Positions 14,821 to 23,981 of a stretch of DNA of 58,387 nucleotides are shown one piece after another. Position numbers and translations under genes: made by a program. The DNA comes from Streptomyces sp. SA15. GTDB lineage: Bacteria; Actinomycetota; Actinomycetes; Streptomycetales; Streptomycetaceae. The DNA lies in NCBI RefSeq assembly GCF_002291145.1, contig NZ_NTGE01000188.1:1-58387 (forward strand). Reading direction: 5' to 3'. The number at the start of each line of letters is the position of its first letter. The stretch's first letter is position 1. The notes below the pieces were generated by a model. The model was not told where the DNA came from and did not search any database. It saw nothing but the letters and a program-made list of their open reading frames with translations.

Positions 14821-17799
14821 CTATGCGGCAGCCACCGGGGCCAGGAGCTCACGAAGCTCGTCGGCTTCGGGGGAACCCAACTGCTCGTAAATGGAGAGGG
14901 CTTCTCGCCAGCAGGCGGTCGCGCGGTCGGACTGGCCGAGCCCGGCGAGGGCCTTCCCCAGGACGGTGAGTACGGTCCCCCGTCGCCACTCCCCGCCGAT
15001 GCCGCGCAGCGCAATCGCCTGTTCGGCGTGGCTCGCGGCGAGTGCGGGGTGACGGGCCGCTAGGTGTACTTCCGCAATCCGGAAGTGCGTGACGCCTTCC
15101 CAGAGAGGCTGACGATTGTCGTGGAACAATGCCAGCGCATCGGTGAGCTGTTCGAGGGCCTCCGCCAATTCTCCGGCCTGAGTCAGAGCGATGCCCAGGG
15201 CGTATCGGCCGTTGGCGAGCCTCAGCGTGAGGCCCATACGGTCGTAAATGTCGATGCCCCGCTGAGCGAGCTCGATCGCACTGCCCGTCCGACCCATGGC
15301 GAGGTGGATTCGAGAGAGATTGCACAGTGCACTTGCCTCGCCGACGTCGTTGCAGTCGTCTCGGAAGTTGTCGATCGCCTGCTGCAAGTAGCGTTCACCG
15401 TCGGCATGCCGATTCTGGTAAATGGCGATGATGCCTCGATCGTTGGGAGCCCAGCAGCTGGGGAGCGGGTCATGGGCATCCCCGGCGAGTTCCAAGGCGA
15501 GCCGTGCTTCCTCATCTGCCTCGCTGAAGCGACCCGCGACAAGATGGACGTTCGTCAGCACAGTGCGGGCACGTCCCTCGGTGCGGGTGTCTCCGGCCGC
15601 GTGCGCGGCGTCCCGCACTGTACGGGCCGCCACTTCATACTCGCGTGCGTTGGCGCCCGACTCCGCCAAGTCCTTGGTCGCCCATAGCAGATCAACACCC
15701 CTTCTCAGAGTCTGGGCGTGGATGGACTGGCGTACGCACGCTATGAGGCAATTCGCTTCGGAGTAGAGCCAATCCTGCGCAGCGCGCGGGGACTCGAATA
15801 CGAGGCCCGGGTAAGCAGTCGCCTGCAAGTGATCCACCAGCCGATCCCCAGGCCGCTCAATCGCATAAACCCCCGCCGCAGTAGCCAGATAAAAGTCCAG
15901 CAACCGCGACATAGCCGCATCCCGCGCGCTCGCCGGCTCCTCGTCCCTCTCCGCACACGCACGCGCGTAGAGCCGTACCAGATCATGGAAGCGATACCGA
16001 CCAGGAGCCGCCGACTCCAGCAACGACGTGTCCACGAGGGACTCCAGCAAGTCCTCCGTCTCCTCCACCGGCAGGTCCAGCACCGCCGCAGCCGCCGCGA
16101 GGGAGATGTCCGGCCCGTCCGCCAGCCCCAGCAGCCGGAATGCCCGTGCCTGGGCCGGCTCCAGCGCCCCGTATCCCAGCTCGAAGGTCGCCTTGACCGC
16201 CAGGTCACCGGCCTGCAGCTCGTCCAGCCGCCGCCGCTCGTCCGCCAGCTTCGCCGCCAGGACCGACACCGTCCACGTACGGCGGGCCGCCAGCCGCGAC
16301 GCCGCGATGCGGATCGCCAGTGGGAGGAAGCCGCACGACGCCACCACGTCGAGAGCGGCCTCGCGCTCCGAGCGGACCCGTTCCTCGCCCACGATCTTGG
16401 TGAAGAGCGACAGCGCCTCGTCCGGGGACATCACGTCCAGGTCCACCAGGTGCGCCCCGGCCAGGTCGACCATCCGGACCCGCGAGGTCACGAGAGCCGC
16501 GCAGCCCTCCGTGCCGGGCAGCAGCGGGCGCACCTGGGCGGCATCGCGCGCGTTGTCCAGCAGCACCAACACCCGCCGCCCGTCCAGAACCGACCGGTAC
16601 AGGGCCGAGCGCTCCTCCAGCGAGTCCGGGATGGCGGAGTCGGCGGTGCCCAACGCCCGCAGGAAGGAGCCGAGCACCGTCTCCGGTTCCGCCGCCCGCG
16701 CGCCGGCGCCCTGGAGGTCGACGTACAGCTGGCCGTCGGGGAACGCGCCCCGCGCCTGGTGCGCCACGTGCACCGCCAGTGTCGTCTTGCCGACGCCGCC
16801 GATGCCCGCCAGCGCCGACACCGCCATCACCCGGCCCTCCGCCGACGCCAGCACTTCGCTCAGCTCGGAAACGAAGGACGTACGGCCCGTGAAGTCGGGG
16901 ACGGTCGCCGGGAGTTGGGCCGGGCGGACCGGTACGGCGGCAGGTTCCGCCACCGGTGCCGACGGCTCCGCCAGGCCCGGGTCCGCCCGCAGGATGCGTT
17001 GCTGGAGCTCGCGGAGGCCCGGGCCGGGGTCCACGCCCAGTTCGTCGGCCAGCAGGCGGCGCGTGTCCGCGTACACCGCCAGGGCCTCCGCCTGGCGGCC
17101 GCTGCGGTACAACGCCAGCATCAGCAGTTCGCGCAGTCGCTCGCGCAACGGGTGCGCCGCCGTCAGGGCGGTCAGTTCCGAGACCGCCTCCGCGTGGCAG
17201 CCCTGCTCCAGGTCCATGTCCAGCCGGGTCTCCAGCAACTGGAGCCGCCACTCCTCCAGGCGGACCCGTTGCGCCTCCGCGTACGGGCCGGGCACCCCGG
17301 CCAGTACCTCGCCGTCCCAGAGGGCCAGCGCCCGGTTCAGTACGTCACGCGCGTGGCACAGGTCCCCGGCGTTCCGCGCCTTCTCCGCCTCCGCCCCCAG
17401 CTCCTGGGCCACCGCGAGGTCGAGGGCGCCTTCCCCCACCGAACGCACCGCGTACCCGCCCGACTCGCTCACCAGGACGCCGGGGTCGAGCACCTTGCGC
17501 AGGCGGGAGGCGTACGTCCGCAGCGCCGCCAGCGCCTGCGAGGGGGGTTCCTCGCCCCACAGGGCGTCGATCAGTTCGGCCGCGGTCGCCGTACGGCCCT
17601 CGCGCAGCAGCAGGGCGGCCAGCAGGGCGCGTTGCTGGGGTGAACCGGTGTTCAGCGACTCCTCGCCGCGCCAGGCGCGTACCGGACCCAGCACGCTGAA
17701 ACGCAGCGCCACGGCCTCCGACCCCTCCCCGACGCCGGTGTCGTGACCCCTCTGCTCCGGCACTCGCGGTACCTCGGGCACTCGCGGCACACCGTCCAT
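14821..17799 (-). CDS. afsR: AfsR, SARP-family regulator with NB-ARC and TPR domains
   Basis: 992 aa, close to the known AfsR length. Order of domains: OmpR-like winged helix (about 32-110, LRFSVLGPVRAWRG...LRTYASRLRKVLDPG), bacterial transcriptional activator domain (about 120-265), NB-ARC ATPase with P-loop GIGGVGKTT at 331-339, VLVLLDNARDAAQVRPLLPG (Walker B) and GFLPLAIRIAASRL, then TPR-like helices from about 690. AfsR is phosphorylated by AfsK and other kinases and activates afsS, which follows 208 bp downstream. The ATG at 17799 has GGGGGA upstream; a GTG at 17712 directly before ALRFSVLG is an alternative start. I found no TTA codon. Confidence 0.92.
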   Translation of the reverse strand: MDGVPRVPEVPRVPEQRGHDTGVGEGSEAVALRFSVLGPVRAWRGEESLNTGSPQQRALLAALLLREGRTATAAELIDALWGEEPPSQALAALRTYASRLRKVLDPGVLVSESGGYAVRSVGEGALDLAVAQELGAEAEKARNAGDLCHARDVLNRALALWDGEVLAGVPGPYAEAQRVRLEEWRLQLLETRLDMDLEQGCHAEAVSELTALTAAHPLRERLRELLMLALYRSGRQAEALAVYADTRRLLADELGVDPGPGLRELQQRILRADPGLAEPSAPVAEPAAVPVRPAQLPATVPDFTGRTSFVSELSEVLASAEGRVMAVSALAGIGGVGKTTLAVHVAHQARGAFPDGQLYVDLQGAGARAAEPETVLGSFLRALGTADSAIPDSLEERSALYRSVLDGRRVLVLLDNARDAAQVRPLLPGTEGCAALVTSRVRMVDLAGAHLVDLDVMSPDEALSLFTKIVGEERVRSEREAALDVVASCGFLPLAIRIAASRLAARRTWTVSVLAAKLADERRRLDELQAGDLAVKATFELGYGALEPAQARAFRLLGLADGPDISLAAAAAVLDLPVEETEDLLESLVDTSLLESAAPGRYRFHDLVRLYARACAERDEEPASARDAAMSRLLDFYLATAAGVYAIERPGDRLVDHLQATAYPGLVFESPRAAQDWLYSEANCLIACVRQSIHAQTLRRGVDLLWATKDLAESGANAREYEVAARTVRDAAHAAGDTRTEGRARTVLTNVHLVAGRFSEADEEARLALELAGDAHDPLPSCWAPNDRGIIAIYQNRHADGERYLQQAIDNFRDDCNDVGEASALCNLSRIHLAMGRTGSAIELAQRGIDIYDRMGLTLRLANGRYALGIALTQAGELAEALEQLTDALALFHDNRQPLWEGVTHFRIAEVHLAARHPALAASHAEQAIALRGIGGEWRRGTVLTVLGKALAGLGQSDRATACWREALSIYEQLGSPEADELRELLAPVAAA

Positions 17800-17973
17800 C
17801 CCGTCGTCCCCCTAGAGATCCTGAGCAACCCCGCCAGTTTGCCTTGTTCATGGCAGATGCGTCAGCTGTGGAGAGCGTGATCACAGGGAGGCGCGCGGGA
17901 TATCACGAGGCCCTCACATGCTCTTCGCACGCATCCGCACAGGAACCACCATTACCAGGGCCGGTACGGACAG

Positions 17974-17988
17974 CTGACGACCCGTCAG
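17974..17988. promoter_or_regulatory. CTGAC-N5-GTCAG operator before the amidohydrolase operon
   Basis: CTGACGACCCGTCAG, ending 12 bp before the GTG and 21 bp before the ATG start candidates. It is so close that the transcript may be leaderless or nearly so. Confidence 0.72.
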
Positions 17989-18000
17989 ATCGGCGCTACC

Positions 18001-19296
18001 GTGAGCGCCATGGACACCCAGACCAGCACCCAGACCAGCACCCGGACGACCACCCAGACCGCCACCACTCAGACCCCGCTCCCCCTGATCATCTCCGTCG
18101 ACGACCACACCGTGGAGCCCAGCACCGTCTGGCAGGACCGGCTCCCGAAGAAGTACCTCGACATCGGGCCCCGCACAGTCCGTGCGCCCCTGAAGGAAAT
18201 GACCTTCCTCGGCGGCCGGTTCAAGCCCGTCATGGGCGCCCCGGGCACGGACGACGGGCCCATCGGCGACTGGTGGGTCTACGAAGACCTCCACCGCCCC
18301 CTCACCCGTCTCGACACCGCCGTCGGCTACAGCAGGGACGAGATCAAGCTCGAAGTCATCACGTACGAGCAGATGCGACCAGGTTCGTACGACGTCCCCG
18401 CCCGCCTCGCCGACATGGACGTCAACCACGTCCAGTCCGCCCTCTGCTTCCCGACCTTCCCCCGCTTCTGCGGCCAGACCTTCACCGAGGCCGAGGACCA
18501 CGAGCTGGGGCTCCTGTGCATCCAGGCGTACAACGACTGGATGGTGGAGGAGTGGTGCGGGCCCCAGGCGCACGGACGCCTCATCCCCCTCACCCTCATC
18601 CCCCTCTGGGACGCCGAGCTGGCGGCCCGGGAGGTCCGGCGGAACGCGGCCCGCGGCGTCCGTGCCGTCGCCTTCTCCGAGATACCCCCGCACCTCGGAC
18701 TGCCCTCCGTCCACACCGACGACTGGGACCCCTTCCTCGCCGCCTGCGACGAGACCGGCACCGTCGTCGCCATGCACATCGGCTCCAGCAGCCGTATGCC
18801 CTCCACCTCCGCCGACGCGCCGCCCGCCGTCGGATCCACCATCACCTTCGCCAACTGCTGTTTCTCGATGGTCGACTGGCTGATGAGCGGCAAGTTCGAG
18901 CGCTTTTCGAACCTGAAGGTGATGTACGCGGAAGGGCAGATCGGCTGGATCCCCTACATCCTCGAGCGCGCCGACGTGGTGTGGGAGGAGAACCGCGGCT
19001 GGGGCGGCGTCGCCGACAAGGTCCACCGCCCGCCGTCCGAGCTGTTCGCCGAGCACGTCTACGGCTGCTTCTTCGACGACGCCTTCGGGCTGCGGAACCT
19101 GGATTCCATCGGGGTCGGGAACGTGCTGTACGAGACCGACTATCCCCACTCCGACTCCACCTGGCCTAAGTCCCGGGAGGTCGGCGAGGCCCAGATGGGG
19201 CACCTGGAGGCCGACGTGGTGGAGCGGATCGTACGGCGGAACGCGATCGAGCTCCTCGGGCTGACACCCGACGGACTCTGGGACGGTCCACGGTGA
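18001..19296 (+). CDS. Amidohydrolase-family protein (TIM barrel, decarboxylase-like)
   Basis: 431 aa (GTG 18001) or 428 aa (ATG 18010); no Shine-Dalgarno sequence precedes either. The N-terminus is a low-complexity Thr/Gln run (TQTSTQTSTRTTTQTATTQT). The core resembles the amidohydrolase_2 family (ACMSD-like): LIISVDDHTVEPSTVW, RLADMDVNHVQSALCFPTFP, VVAMHIGSSS (metal His), MYAEGQIGWIPYILERAD and LYETDYPHSDSTWP (Asp/His near the C-terminus). Such enzymes hydrolyse or decarboxylate ring-derived acids. It overlaps the next gene by 4 bp and is first in a three-gene operon under a CTGAC-N5-GTCAG site. Confidence 0.87.
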   Translation: MSAMDTQTSTQTSTRTTTQTATTQTPLPLIISVDDHTVEPSTVWQDRLPKKYLDIGPRTVRAPLKEMTFLGGRFKPVMGAPGTDDGPIGDWWVYEDLHRPLTRLDTAVGYSRDEIKLEVITYEQMRPGSYDVPARLADMDVNHVQSALCFPTFPRFCGQTFTEAEDHELGLLCIQAYNDWMVEEWCGPQAHGRLIPLTLIPLWDAELAAREVRRNAARGVRAVAFSEIPPHLGLPSVHTDDWDPFLAACDETGTVVAMHIGSSSRMPSTSADAPPAVGSTITFANCCFSMVDWLMSGKFERFSNLKVMYAEGQIGWIPYILERADVVWEENRGWGGVADKVHRPPSELFAEHVYGCFFDDAFGLRNLDSIGVGNVLYETDYPHSDSTWPKSREVGEAQMGHLEADVVERIVRRNAIELLGLTPDGLWDGPR

Positions 19297-20210
19297 TCCA
19301 GTACGGCATTCAGCTCCCCGTCCAGTCCCAGAGCACGATCTACGCCGAGCCGTGGGAGGCCGCGGCCGGCCCGGAGGACCTCCTGGCCATCGCCCGTACC
19401 GCCGACCGCGCCGGCTTCGCCTACGTCGCCTGCTGCGACCACGTCGCCATCCCTCGCCACCTGGCACCCGCGATGAGCACGGTCTGGTACGACCCCGTCG
19501 CCACCCTCGCCTTCCTCGCCGCCGCGACCGAGCGGGTACGGCTGCTCAGTCACGTCGCCGTCGTCGGTCTACGGCATCCCCTGCTCACCGCCAAGCAGTA
19601 CGCCACCCTCGACCATCTGAGCGGCGGGCGGCTGATCCTCGGGGTCGGCGCCGGGCATGTGCGGGAGGAGTTCGAGGCGCTCGGGGTCGACTTCCGGCAG
19701 CGGGGGGCCGTCCTCGACGAGTCCATCGACGCGCTGCGTACCGCCCTCGGGCCCGACGAGTTCCCCGAACACCACGGCAAGCTCTACGACTTCGACGGGC
19801 TCGGGCAGCGGCCCCGGCCGGCCCAGGAGCGCGTGCCGCTCTGGGTCGGCGGATCGTCCCCCGCCGCCGTACGCCGGGCCGCGCTCAAGGGCGACGGCTG
19901 GCTGCCGCAGGGGGATCCGCGCGATCGGCTGCCCGAGCAGATCGAACGGATCAGGCAGCTGCGGAGCGATGCCGGTATTCAGGGGCCGTTCGCCATCGGG
20001 GCCATCGCCGAGCCCCTGTACGTCGGCACTCCCACCTGGGACGTGAAGCCCCGCACCCTCACCGGAGGGCCGCAGGAACTCGCCGAGTCGCTGCGCGCCT
20101 ACCGGGCGATGGGCGTCCACCAGATCCAGGTGCGGTTCCGCAGCCGGAGCCGCGCCGAACTCACCGACCAGATGGCCGCGTTCGGGGCCGAAGTGGCTCC
20201 CCACCTCTAA
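19293..20210 (+). CDS. Luciferase-like (LLM) oxidoreductase, probably F420-dependent
   Basis: 305 aa. It has the TIM-barrel LLM signature: MIQYGIQLPVQ, AGFAYVACCDHVAIP, VRLLSHVAVVGLRHPLLTAKQ followed by YATLDHLSGGRLILGVGAGH, and VPLWVGGSSPAAVRRAALKGDGWLP. Family members transfer hydride from F420H2 or oxygenate with reduced flavin. The GTG start overlaps the amidohydrolase stop (GTGA), so the two are coupled. It belongs to the catabolic operon 18001-20990; fbiC, which makes the F420 chromophore precursor, lies 14 kb away in the same window. Confidence 0.87.
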   Translation: MIQYGIQLPVQSQSTIYAEPWEAAAGPEDLLAIARTADRAGFAYVACCDHVAIPRHLAPAMSTVWYDPVATLAFLAAATERVRLLSHVAVVGLRHPLLTAKQYATLDHLSGGRLILGVGAGHVREEFEALGVDFRQRGAVLDESIDALRTALGPDEFPEHHGKLYDFDGLGQRPRPAQERVPLWVGGSSPAAVRRAALKGDGWLPQGDPRDRLPEQIERIRQLRSDAGIQGPFAIGAIAEPLYVGTPTWDVKPRTLTGGPQELAESLRAYRAMGVHQIQVRFRSRSRAELTDQMAAFGAEVAPHL

Positions 20211-20219
20211 GGAGACCGC

Positions 20220-20990
20220 ATGGGCAAGCTGGACGGACGTGTCGTGATCGTCACCGGCGCGGCGCGCGGGCAGGGGGAGCAGGAGGCCCGCCTGTTCCGG
20301 GAGGAGGGCGCCGAGGTCGTCGTAGCGGATGTGCTCGACGACCAGGGGCAGGACCTCGCCAAGGAGATCGGTGCGCTGTACGTCCATCTCGACGTGCGCC
20401 GGGAGGACGACTGGCGGCGGGTGGTGGCCTCCGCCACCGACGCCTACGGCCGCATCGACGGGCTCGTCAACAACGCCGGCATCCTGCGCTTCAACACCCT
20501 GCTCGACACGCCCGTCGACGAGTTCATGCAGATCGTCGAGGTCAACCAGGTCGGCTGCTTCCTCGGCATCAAGACCGTGGCACCCGCGATGCCCGACGGA
20601 GGCACGATCGTCAACACCGCCTCGTACACCGGCATGACCGGGATGGCGGCCGTGGGCGCCTACGCGGCGACCAAGCACGCGATCCTCGGGCTCACCCGGG
20701 TCGCCGCCCTGGAGCTGGCCGCGCGGAAGATCCGGGTCAACGCCATGTGTCCGGGTGCCATCGACACCGCGATGTCCAATCCGGCCCAGCTGGATCCGGC
20801 GGCGGACGCCGAGGAGGCCTCCCGGGGACTCGACCGGTTCTACCGCAAGGTCGTGCCGCTCGGGCGGATCGGGAAGCCGGAGGAGGTGGCGCGGCTCGCG
20901 CTCTTCCTGACCTCCGACGACTCCTCCTACATCACCGGGCAGCCGTTCGTGATCGACGGCGGGTGGCTCGCCGGAGTCTCCATCGTCTGA
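20220..20990 (+). CDS. Short-chain dehydrogenase, 3-alpha/20-beta-hydroxysteroid dehydrogenase-like
   Basis: 256-aa classical SDR: Rossmann motif TGAARGQG (residues 12-19), NNAG at 84-87, and catalytic Ser135 (NTASYTGM), Tyr148 and Lys152 (YAATK). The C-terminal ITGQPFVIDGGW is typical. It is most like the FabG3/HsdA group of hydroxysteroid or alicyclic alcohol dehydrogenases; the actual substrate is unknown. AGGAGA precedes the ATG, 9 bp after the LLM gene. Last gene of the first operon; two operators follow it, in front of the next operon. Confidence 0.9.
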   Translation: MGKLDGRVVIVTGAARGQGEQEARLFREEGAEVVVADVLDDQGQDLAKEIGALYVHLDVRREDDWRRVVASATDAYGRIDGLVNNAGILRFNTLLDTPVDEFMQIVEVNQVGCFLGIKTVAPAMPDGGTIVNTASYTGMTGMAAVGAYAATKHAILGLTRVAALELAARKIRVNAMCPGAIDTAMSNPAQLDPAADAEEASRGLDRFYRKVVPLGRIGKPEEVARLALFLTSDDSSYITGQPFVIDGGWLAGVSIV

Positions 20991-21008
20991 GCACCGTACG
21001 AGCGATAT

Positions 21009-21088
21009 CTGACTAGCCGTCAGCTATTGACGGTCCACGCGCCCGGTGCCAGAGTCGGCGGCAGATCGCCAATCTGACGAAGCGTCAG
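21009..21088. promoter_or_regulatory. Two CTGAC-N5-GTCAG operators
   Basis: CTGACTAGCCGTCAG (21009-21023) and CTGACGAAGCGTCAG (21074-21088), 65 bp apart, in the 123-bp gap between the SDR and the next LLM gene. The second ends 25 bp before the TTG start. This marks a separate promoter for the 21114-25486 operon. Confidence 0.72.
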
Positions 21089-21113
21089 AAACGACTGGGG
21101 ACGGTGAACCTCC

Positions 21114-22232
21114 TTGGAATTCGGGCTCTTTGTACAGGGATACGTGGGCAAACGCGCCGAGAGCGACCCGCTGGCCGAGCACAAGGCGCTGATGGAGGAG
21201 ACCGAGTACGTCATCCAGGCGGACCGGTCCGGCTTCAAGTACGCCTGGGCGTCGGAGCACCACTTCCTGGAGGAGTACTCGCACCTCTCCGCGAACGACG
21301 TCTTCCTGGGCTATCTGGCGCACGCCACCGAGCGGATCCACCTCGGGTCCGGGATCTTCAACCCCCTCGCCCAGGTCAACCACCCGGTGAAGGTCGCCGA
21401 GAAGGTGGCCATGCTCGACCATCTCAGCGCCAACCGCTTCGAGTTCGGCAGCGGGCGAGGAGCCGGTTCGCACGAGATCCTCGGGTTCCTCCCGGGCATC
21501 ACCGACATGAACCACACCAAGGAGATCTGGGAAGAGACCATCGCCGAGTTCCCCAAGATGTGGCTCCAGGACGAGTACGAGGGCTTCCAGGGCAAGCACT
21601 GGCAGCTCCCGCCGAGGAAGGTCCTTCCCAAGCCGTACGGGAAGTCCCACCCCGCGATGTGGTACGCCGCCGGGTCGCCCCCCTCGTACGCCATGGCCGC
21701 CCGCAAGGGCCTCGGGGTGCTCGGTTTCAGCGTGCAGAAGGTCTCCGACATGGAGTGGGTGCTCGAGCAGTACAAGACGGCGGTCGTCGATGCCGAGCCG
21801 ATCGGGGACTTCGTCAACGACAACGTGATGGTGACGACCACCGCGATCTGTGCGCCGACGCACGAGGAGGCGGTACGGATCGCTGTGAACGGTGGGCTGC
21901 ACTACCTGCCGTCCCTCGTCTTCCGGTACCACGACACCTTTCCGCGTCCCGAGGGGTTCCCGGTGTGGCCGGAGACGTTGCCGGAGTACACCGCGGACTT
22001 CGTCGAGGTCCTCATCGAGGAGGAGCTGTTGATCTGCGGGGATCCGGATGAGGTGTTCCAGCAGTGCAAGCGGTGGGAGCAGGCCGGGGCGGATCAGCTG
22101 AGCTTCGGGTTGCCGGTGGGAGTGCCCAAGGAGGAGACGCTGCAGACGATTCGGCTGATCGGCGAGCACGTGATTCCGAAGATCGATACGGATCCGGTGC
22201 ACCGTACGACCCGGTTCCGGCAGGCTGTGTAA
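21114..22232 (+). CDS. Luciferase-like flavin-dependent oxidoreductase
   Basis: 372 aa starting at a TTG (EFGLFVQGYVGKRAESDP), which fits the family's usual N-terminus. Signatures include YAWASEHHFLEEYSHLS, where EHHF is shared with bacterial luciferase alpha subunits, HLGSGIFNPLAQVNHPVKVA followed by EKVAMLDHLSANRFEFGSGR, and KSHPAMWYAAGSPPSYAMAA. This looks like an FMN- or F420-using monooxygenase, perhaps performing a Baeyer-Villiger-type or hydroxylation step. It heads an operon with a D-aminoacylase-like hydrolase and an aldehyde dehydrogenase, controlled by the two upstream operators. Confidence 0.87.
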   Translation: MEFGLFVQGYVGKRAESDPLAEHKALMEETEYVIQADRSGFKYAWASEHHFLEEYSHLSANDVFLGYLAHATERIHLGSGIFNPLAQVNHPVKVAEKVAMLDHLSANRFEFGSGRGAGSHEILGFLPGITDMNHTKEIWEETIAEFPKMWLQDEYEGFQGKHWQLPPRKVLPKPYGKSHPAMWYAAGSPPSYAMAARKGLGVLGFSVQKVSDMEWVLEQYKTAVVDAEPIGDFVNDNVMVTTTAICAPTHEEAVRIAVNGGLHYLPSLVFRYHDTFPRPEGFPVWPETLPEYTADFVEVLIEEELLICGDPDEVFQQCKRWEQAGADQLSFGLPVGVPKEETLQTIRLIGEHVIPKIDTDPVHRTTRFRQAV

Positions 22233-22247
22233 GGGGGCTGGCCCAGG

Positions 22248-23981
22248 ATGCTCGACCACCTGATCAAAGGCGCGACCGTCGTGGACGGGACGGGCGCGTC
22301 CGCGTACACCGCCGACGTGGGGATACGCGACGGTCGTATCGCCGTGATCGGACAGCGGGTCACCGAGGAGGCCCGGACGACGGAGGACGCCTCCGGCCTC
22401 GTCCTCGCCCCCGGTTTCGTAGACCCGCACACCCACTACGACGCCCAGCTGTTCTGGGACCCGTACGCCACCCCGTCCCTGAACCACGGGGTCACCACGG
22501 TCGCGGCCGGCAACTGCGGTTTCACGCTCGCCCCGCTCAACCCCGAGCGGCCCGAGGACGCCGACTACACCCGCCGCATGATGTCCAAGGTCGAGGGCAT
22601 GTCCCTGATCGCGCTGGAGGAGGGGGCGCCCTGGAGCTGGAACTCGTTCGGGGAGTATCTGGACGCCCTGGAGGGGCGGATCGCCGTCAACGCCGGCTTC
22701 ATGGTGGGGCATTGCGCGCTGCGGCGTTGCGTCATGGGGAAGGAGGCGGTCGGCGGGCAGCCGGGTGAGGAGCAGCTCGCGGCCATGGTCCGGCTGCTCC
22801 ACGAGGCCATGGAGGCCGGTGCCTGGGGGCTGTCCACCACCCAGTCGTCCAGCCACTCCGACGGGGACGGCAAGCCGGTCGCCTCCCGGCACGCGCGGCC
22901 GGACGAGCTGCTGGCCCTGTCGCGCGCCGTCGGTGAACACGAAGGCACGCAGATCGAGGCGATCGTCGCGGGCTGTCTCGACCAGTTCAGCGACGCGGAG
23001 ATCGACCTGTTCGTGGAGATGAGCGCGGCGGCGGGACGCCCCCTGAACTGGAACGTCCTGACGATCGACGCGTCCGTCCCCGAGCGGGTGCCCAGGCAAC
23101 TGCTGGCGAGCGAACGGGCCCGCAAGGCGGGCGGCAGGGTTGTGGCGTTGACCATGCCGATCCTCACGCCGATGAACATGTCCCTGGGCACGTTCTGCGC
23201 GCTGAATCTGATCCCCGGGTGGGGACCGATCCTGGGGCTTCCGGTGCCGGAGCGGATCGCGCGGTTGCGCGACCCGGGCGTACGGGCCGAGATGCTGGAG
23301 CGCGCCCACTCCAAGGAGGCGGGCGTCTTCCGGCGGCTGACGAGCTTCGGGCGGTACGTCATCGGCGACACCTACAGCGAGGCCAACCGCGGCCTGAGCG
23401 GGCGGGTGGTCGAGGACATCGCGGCGGAGCGCGGGCAGGACCCGTTCCACTGCCTGGTGGAGATCTGCGCGGCCGACGAGCTGCGTACGGTCCTGTGGCC
23501 CATGCCGACCGACAACGACCCGGCGTCCTGGTCCCTGCGCGCCGAGACCTGGCAGCACGAGGACGTGATGTTGGGCGGCTCGGACGCGGGGGCGCATCTG
23601 GACCGGATGTGCGGGGCGCCGTACACCACACGCTTCATCGGGGACTGTCTGCGCGGGCGGAAGCTGGCGAGCCTGGAGCAGGCCGTGAAGATGCTGACGG
23701 ACGACCCGGCGCGGTTGTTCGGGCTCAGGGAACGGGGCCGGATACGGGAGGGCTGGCATGCCGACCTGGTCCTCTTCGACCCGGAACGGATCGACGCCGG
23801 CACGGCCACCCTGGTGCACGACCTGCCGGGTGACAGCCCCCGGCTGGACTCCAAGGCGATCGGCATCCGGGCCGTGTGGGTCAACGGGATCGAGGCGATC
23901 CGGGACGACGCGGTGAGCGGGGCGGTGCCGGGGAAGGTGCTGCGCTCCGGGCGGGACACGCGGACGGTGGCGACCAGGTGA
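22248..23981 (+). CDS. N-acyl-D-amino-acid deacylase-like amidohydrolase
   Basis: 577 aa. Starts MLDHLIKGATVVDGTG and carries the metal motif HTHYDAQ (His61, His63), NCGFTLAPLNPERPEDADY, GHCALR, WGLSTTQSSSHSDG and the late GGSDAGAHLD, all typical of the D-aminoacylase/AdeC branch of the amidohydrolase superfamily. Despite the usual annotation, many members occur in catabolic operons and hydrolyse cyclic amides or other ring C-X bonds, so the substrate should be left open. It lies 15 bp after the LLM gene and overlaps the next gene by 4 bp (GTGA). Confidence 0.88.
   Translation: MLDHLIKGATVVDGTGASAYTADVGIRDGRIAVIGQRVTEEARTTEDASGLVLAPGFVDPHTHYDAQLFWDPYATPSLNHGVTTVAAGNCGFTLAPLNPERPEDADYTRRMMSKVEGMSLIALEEGAPWSWNSFGEYLDALEGRIAVNAGFMVGHCALRRCVMGKEAVGGQPGEEQLAAMVRLLHEAMEAGAWGLSTTQSSSHSDGDGKPVASRHARPDELLALSRAVGEHEGTQIEAIVAGCLDQFSDAEIDLFVEMSAAAGRPLNWNVLTIDASVPERVPRQLLASERARKAGGRVVALTMPILTPMNMSLGTFCALNLIPGWGPILGLPVPERIARLRDPGVRAEMLERAHSKEAGVFRRLTSFGRYVIGDTYSEANRGLSGRVVEDIAAERGQDPFHCLVEICAADELRTVLWPMPTDNDPASWSLRAETWQHEDVMLGGSDAGAHLDRMCGAPYTTRFIGDCLRGRKLASLEQAVKMLTDDPARLFGLRERGRIREGWHADLVLFDPERIDAGTATLVHDLPGDSPRLDSKAIGIRAVWVNGIEAIRDDAVSGAVPGKVLRSGRDTRTVATR

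Noticed and set aside
21024..23819. Very long minus-strand open frame (931 codons) opposite the LLM and D-aminoacylase-like genes
   Set aside because: Antisense shadow caused by high GC at third positions; the plus-strand genes have strong family motifs and the minus product is low-complexity Arg/Pro/Gly.
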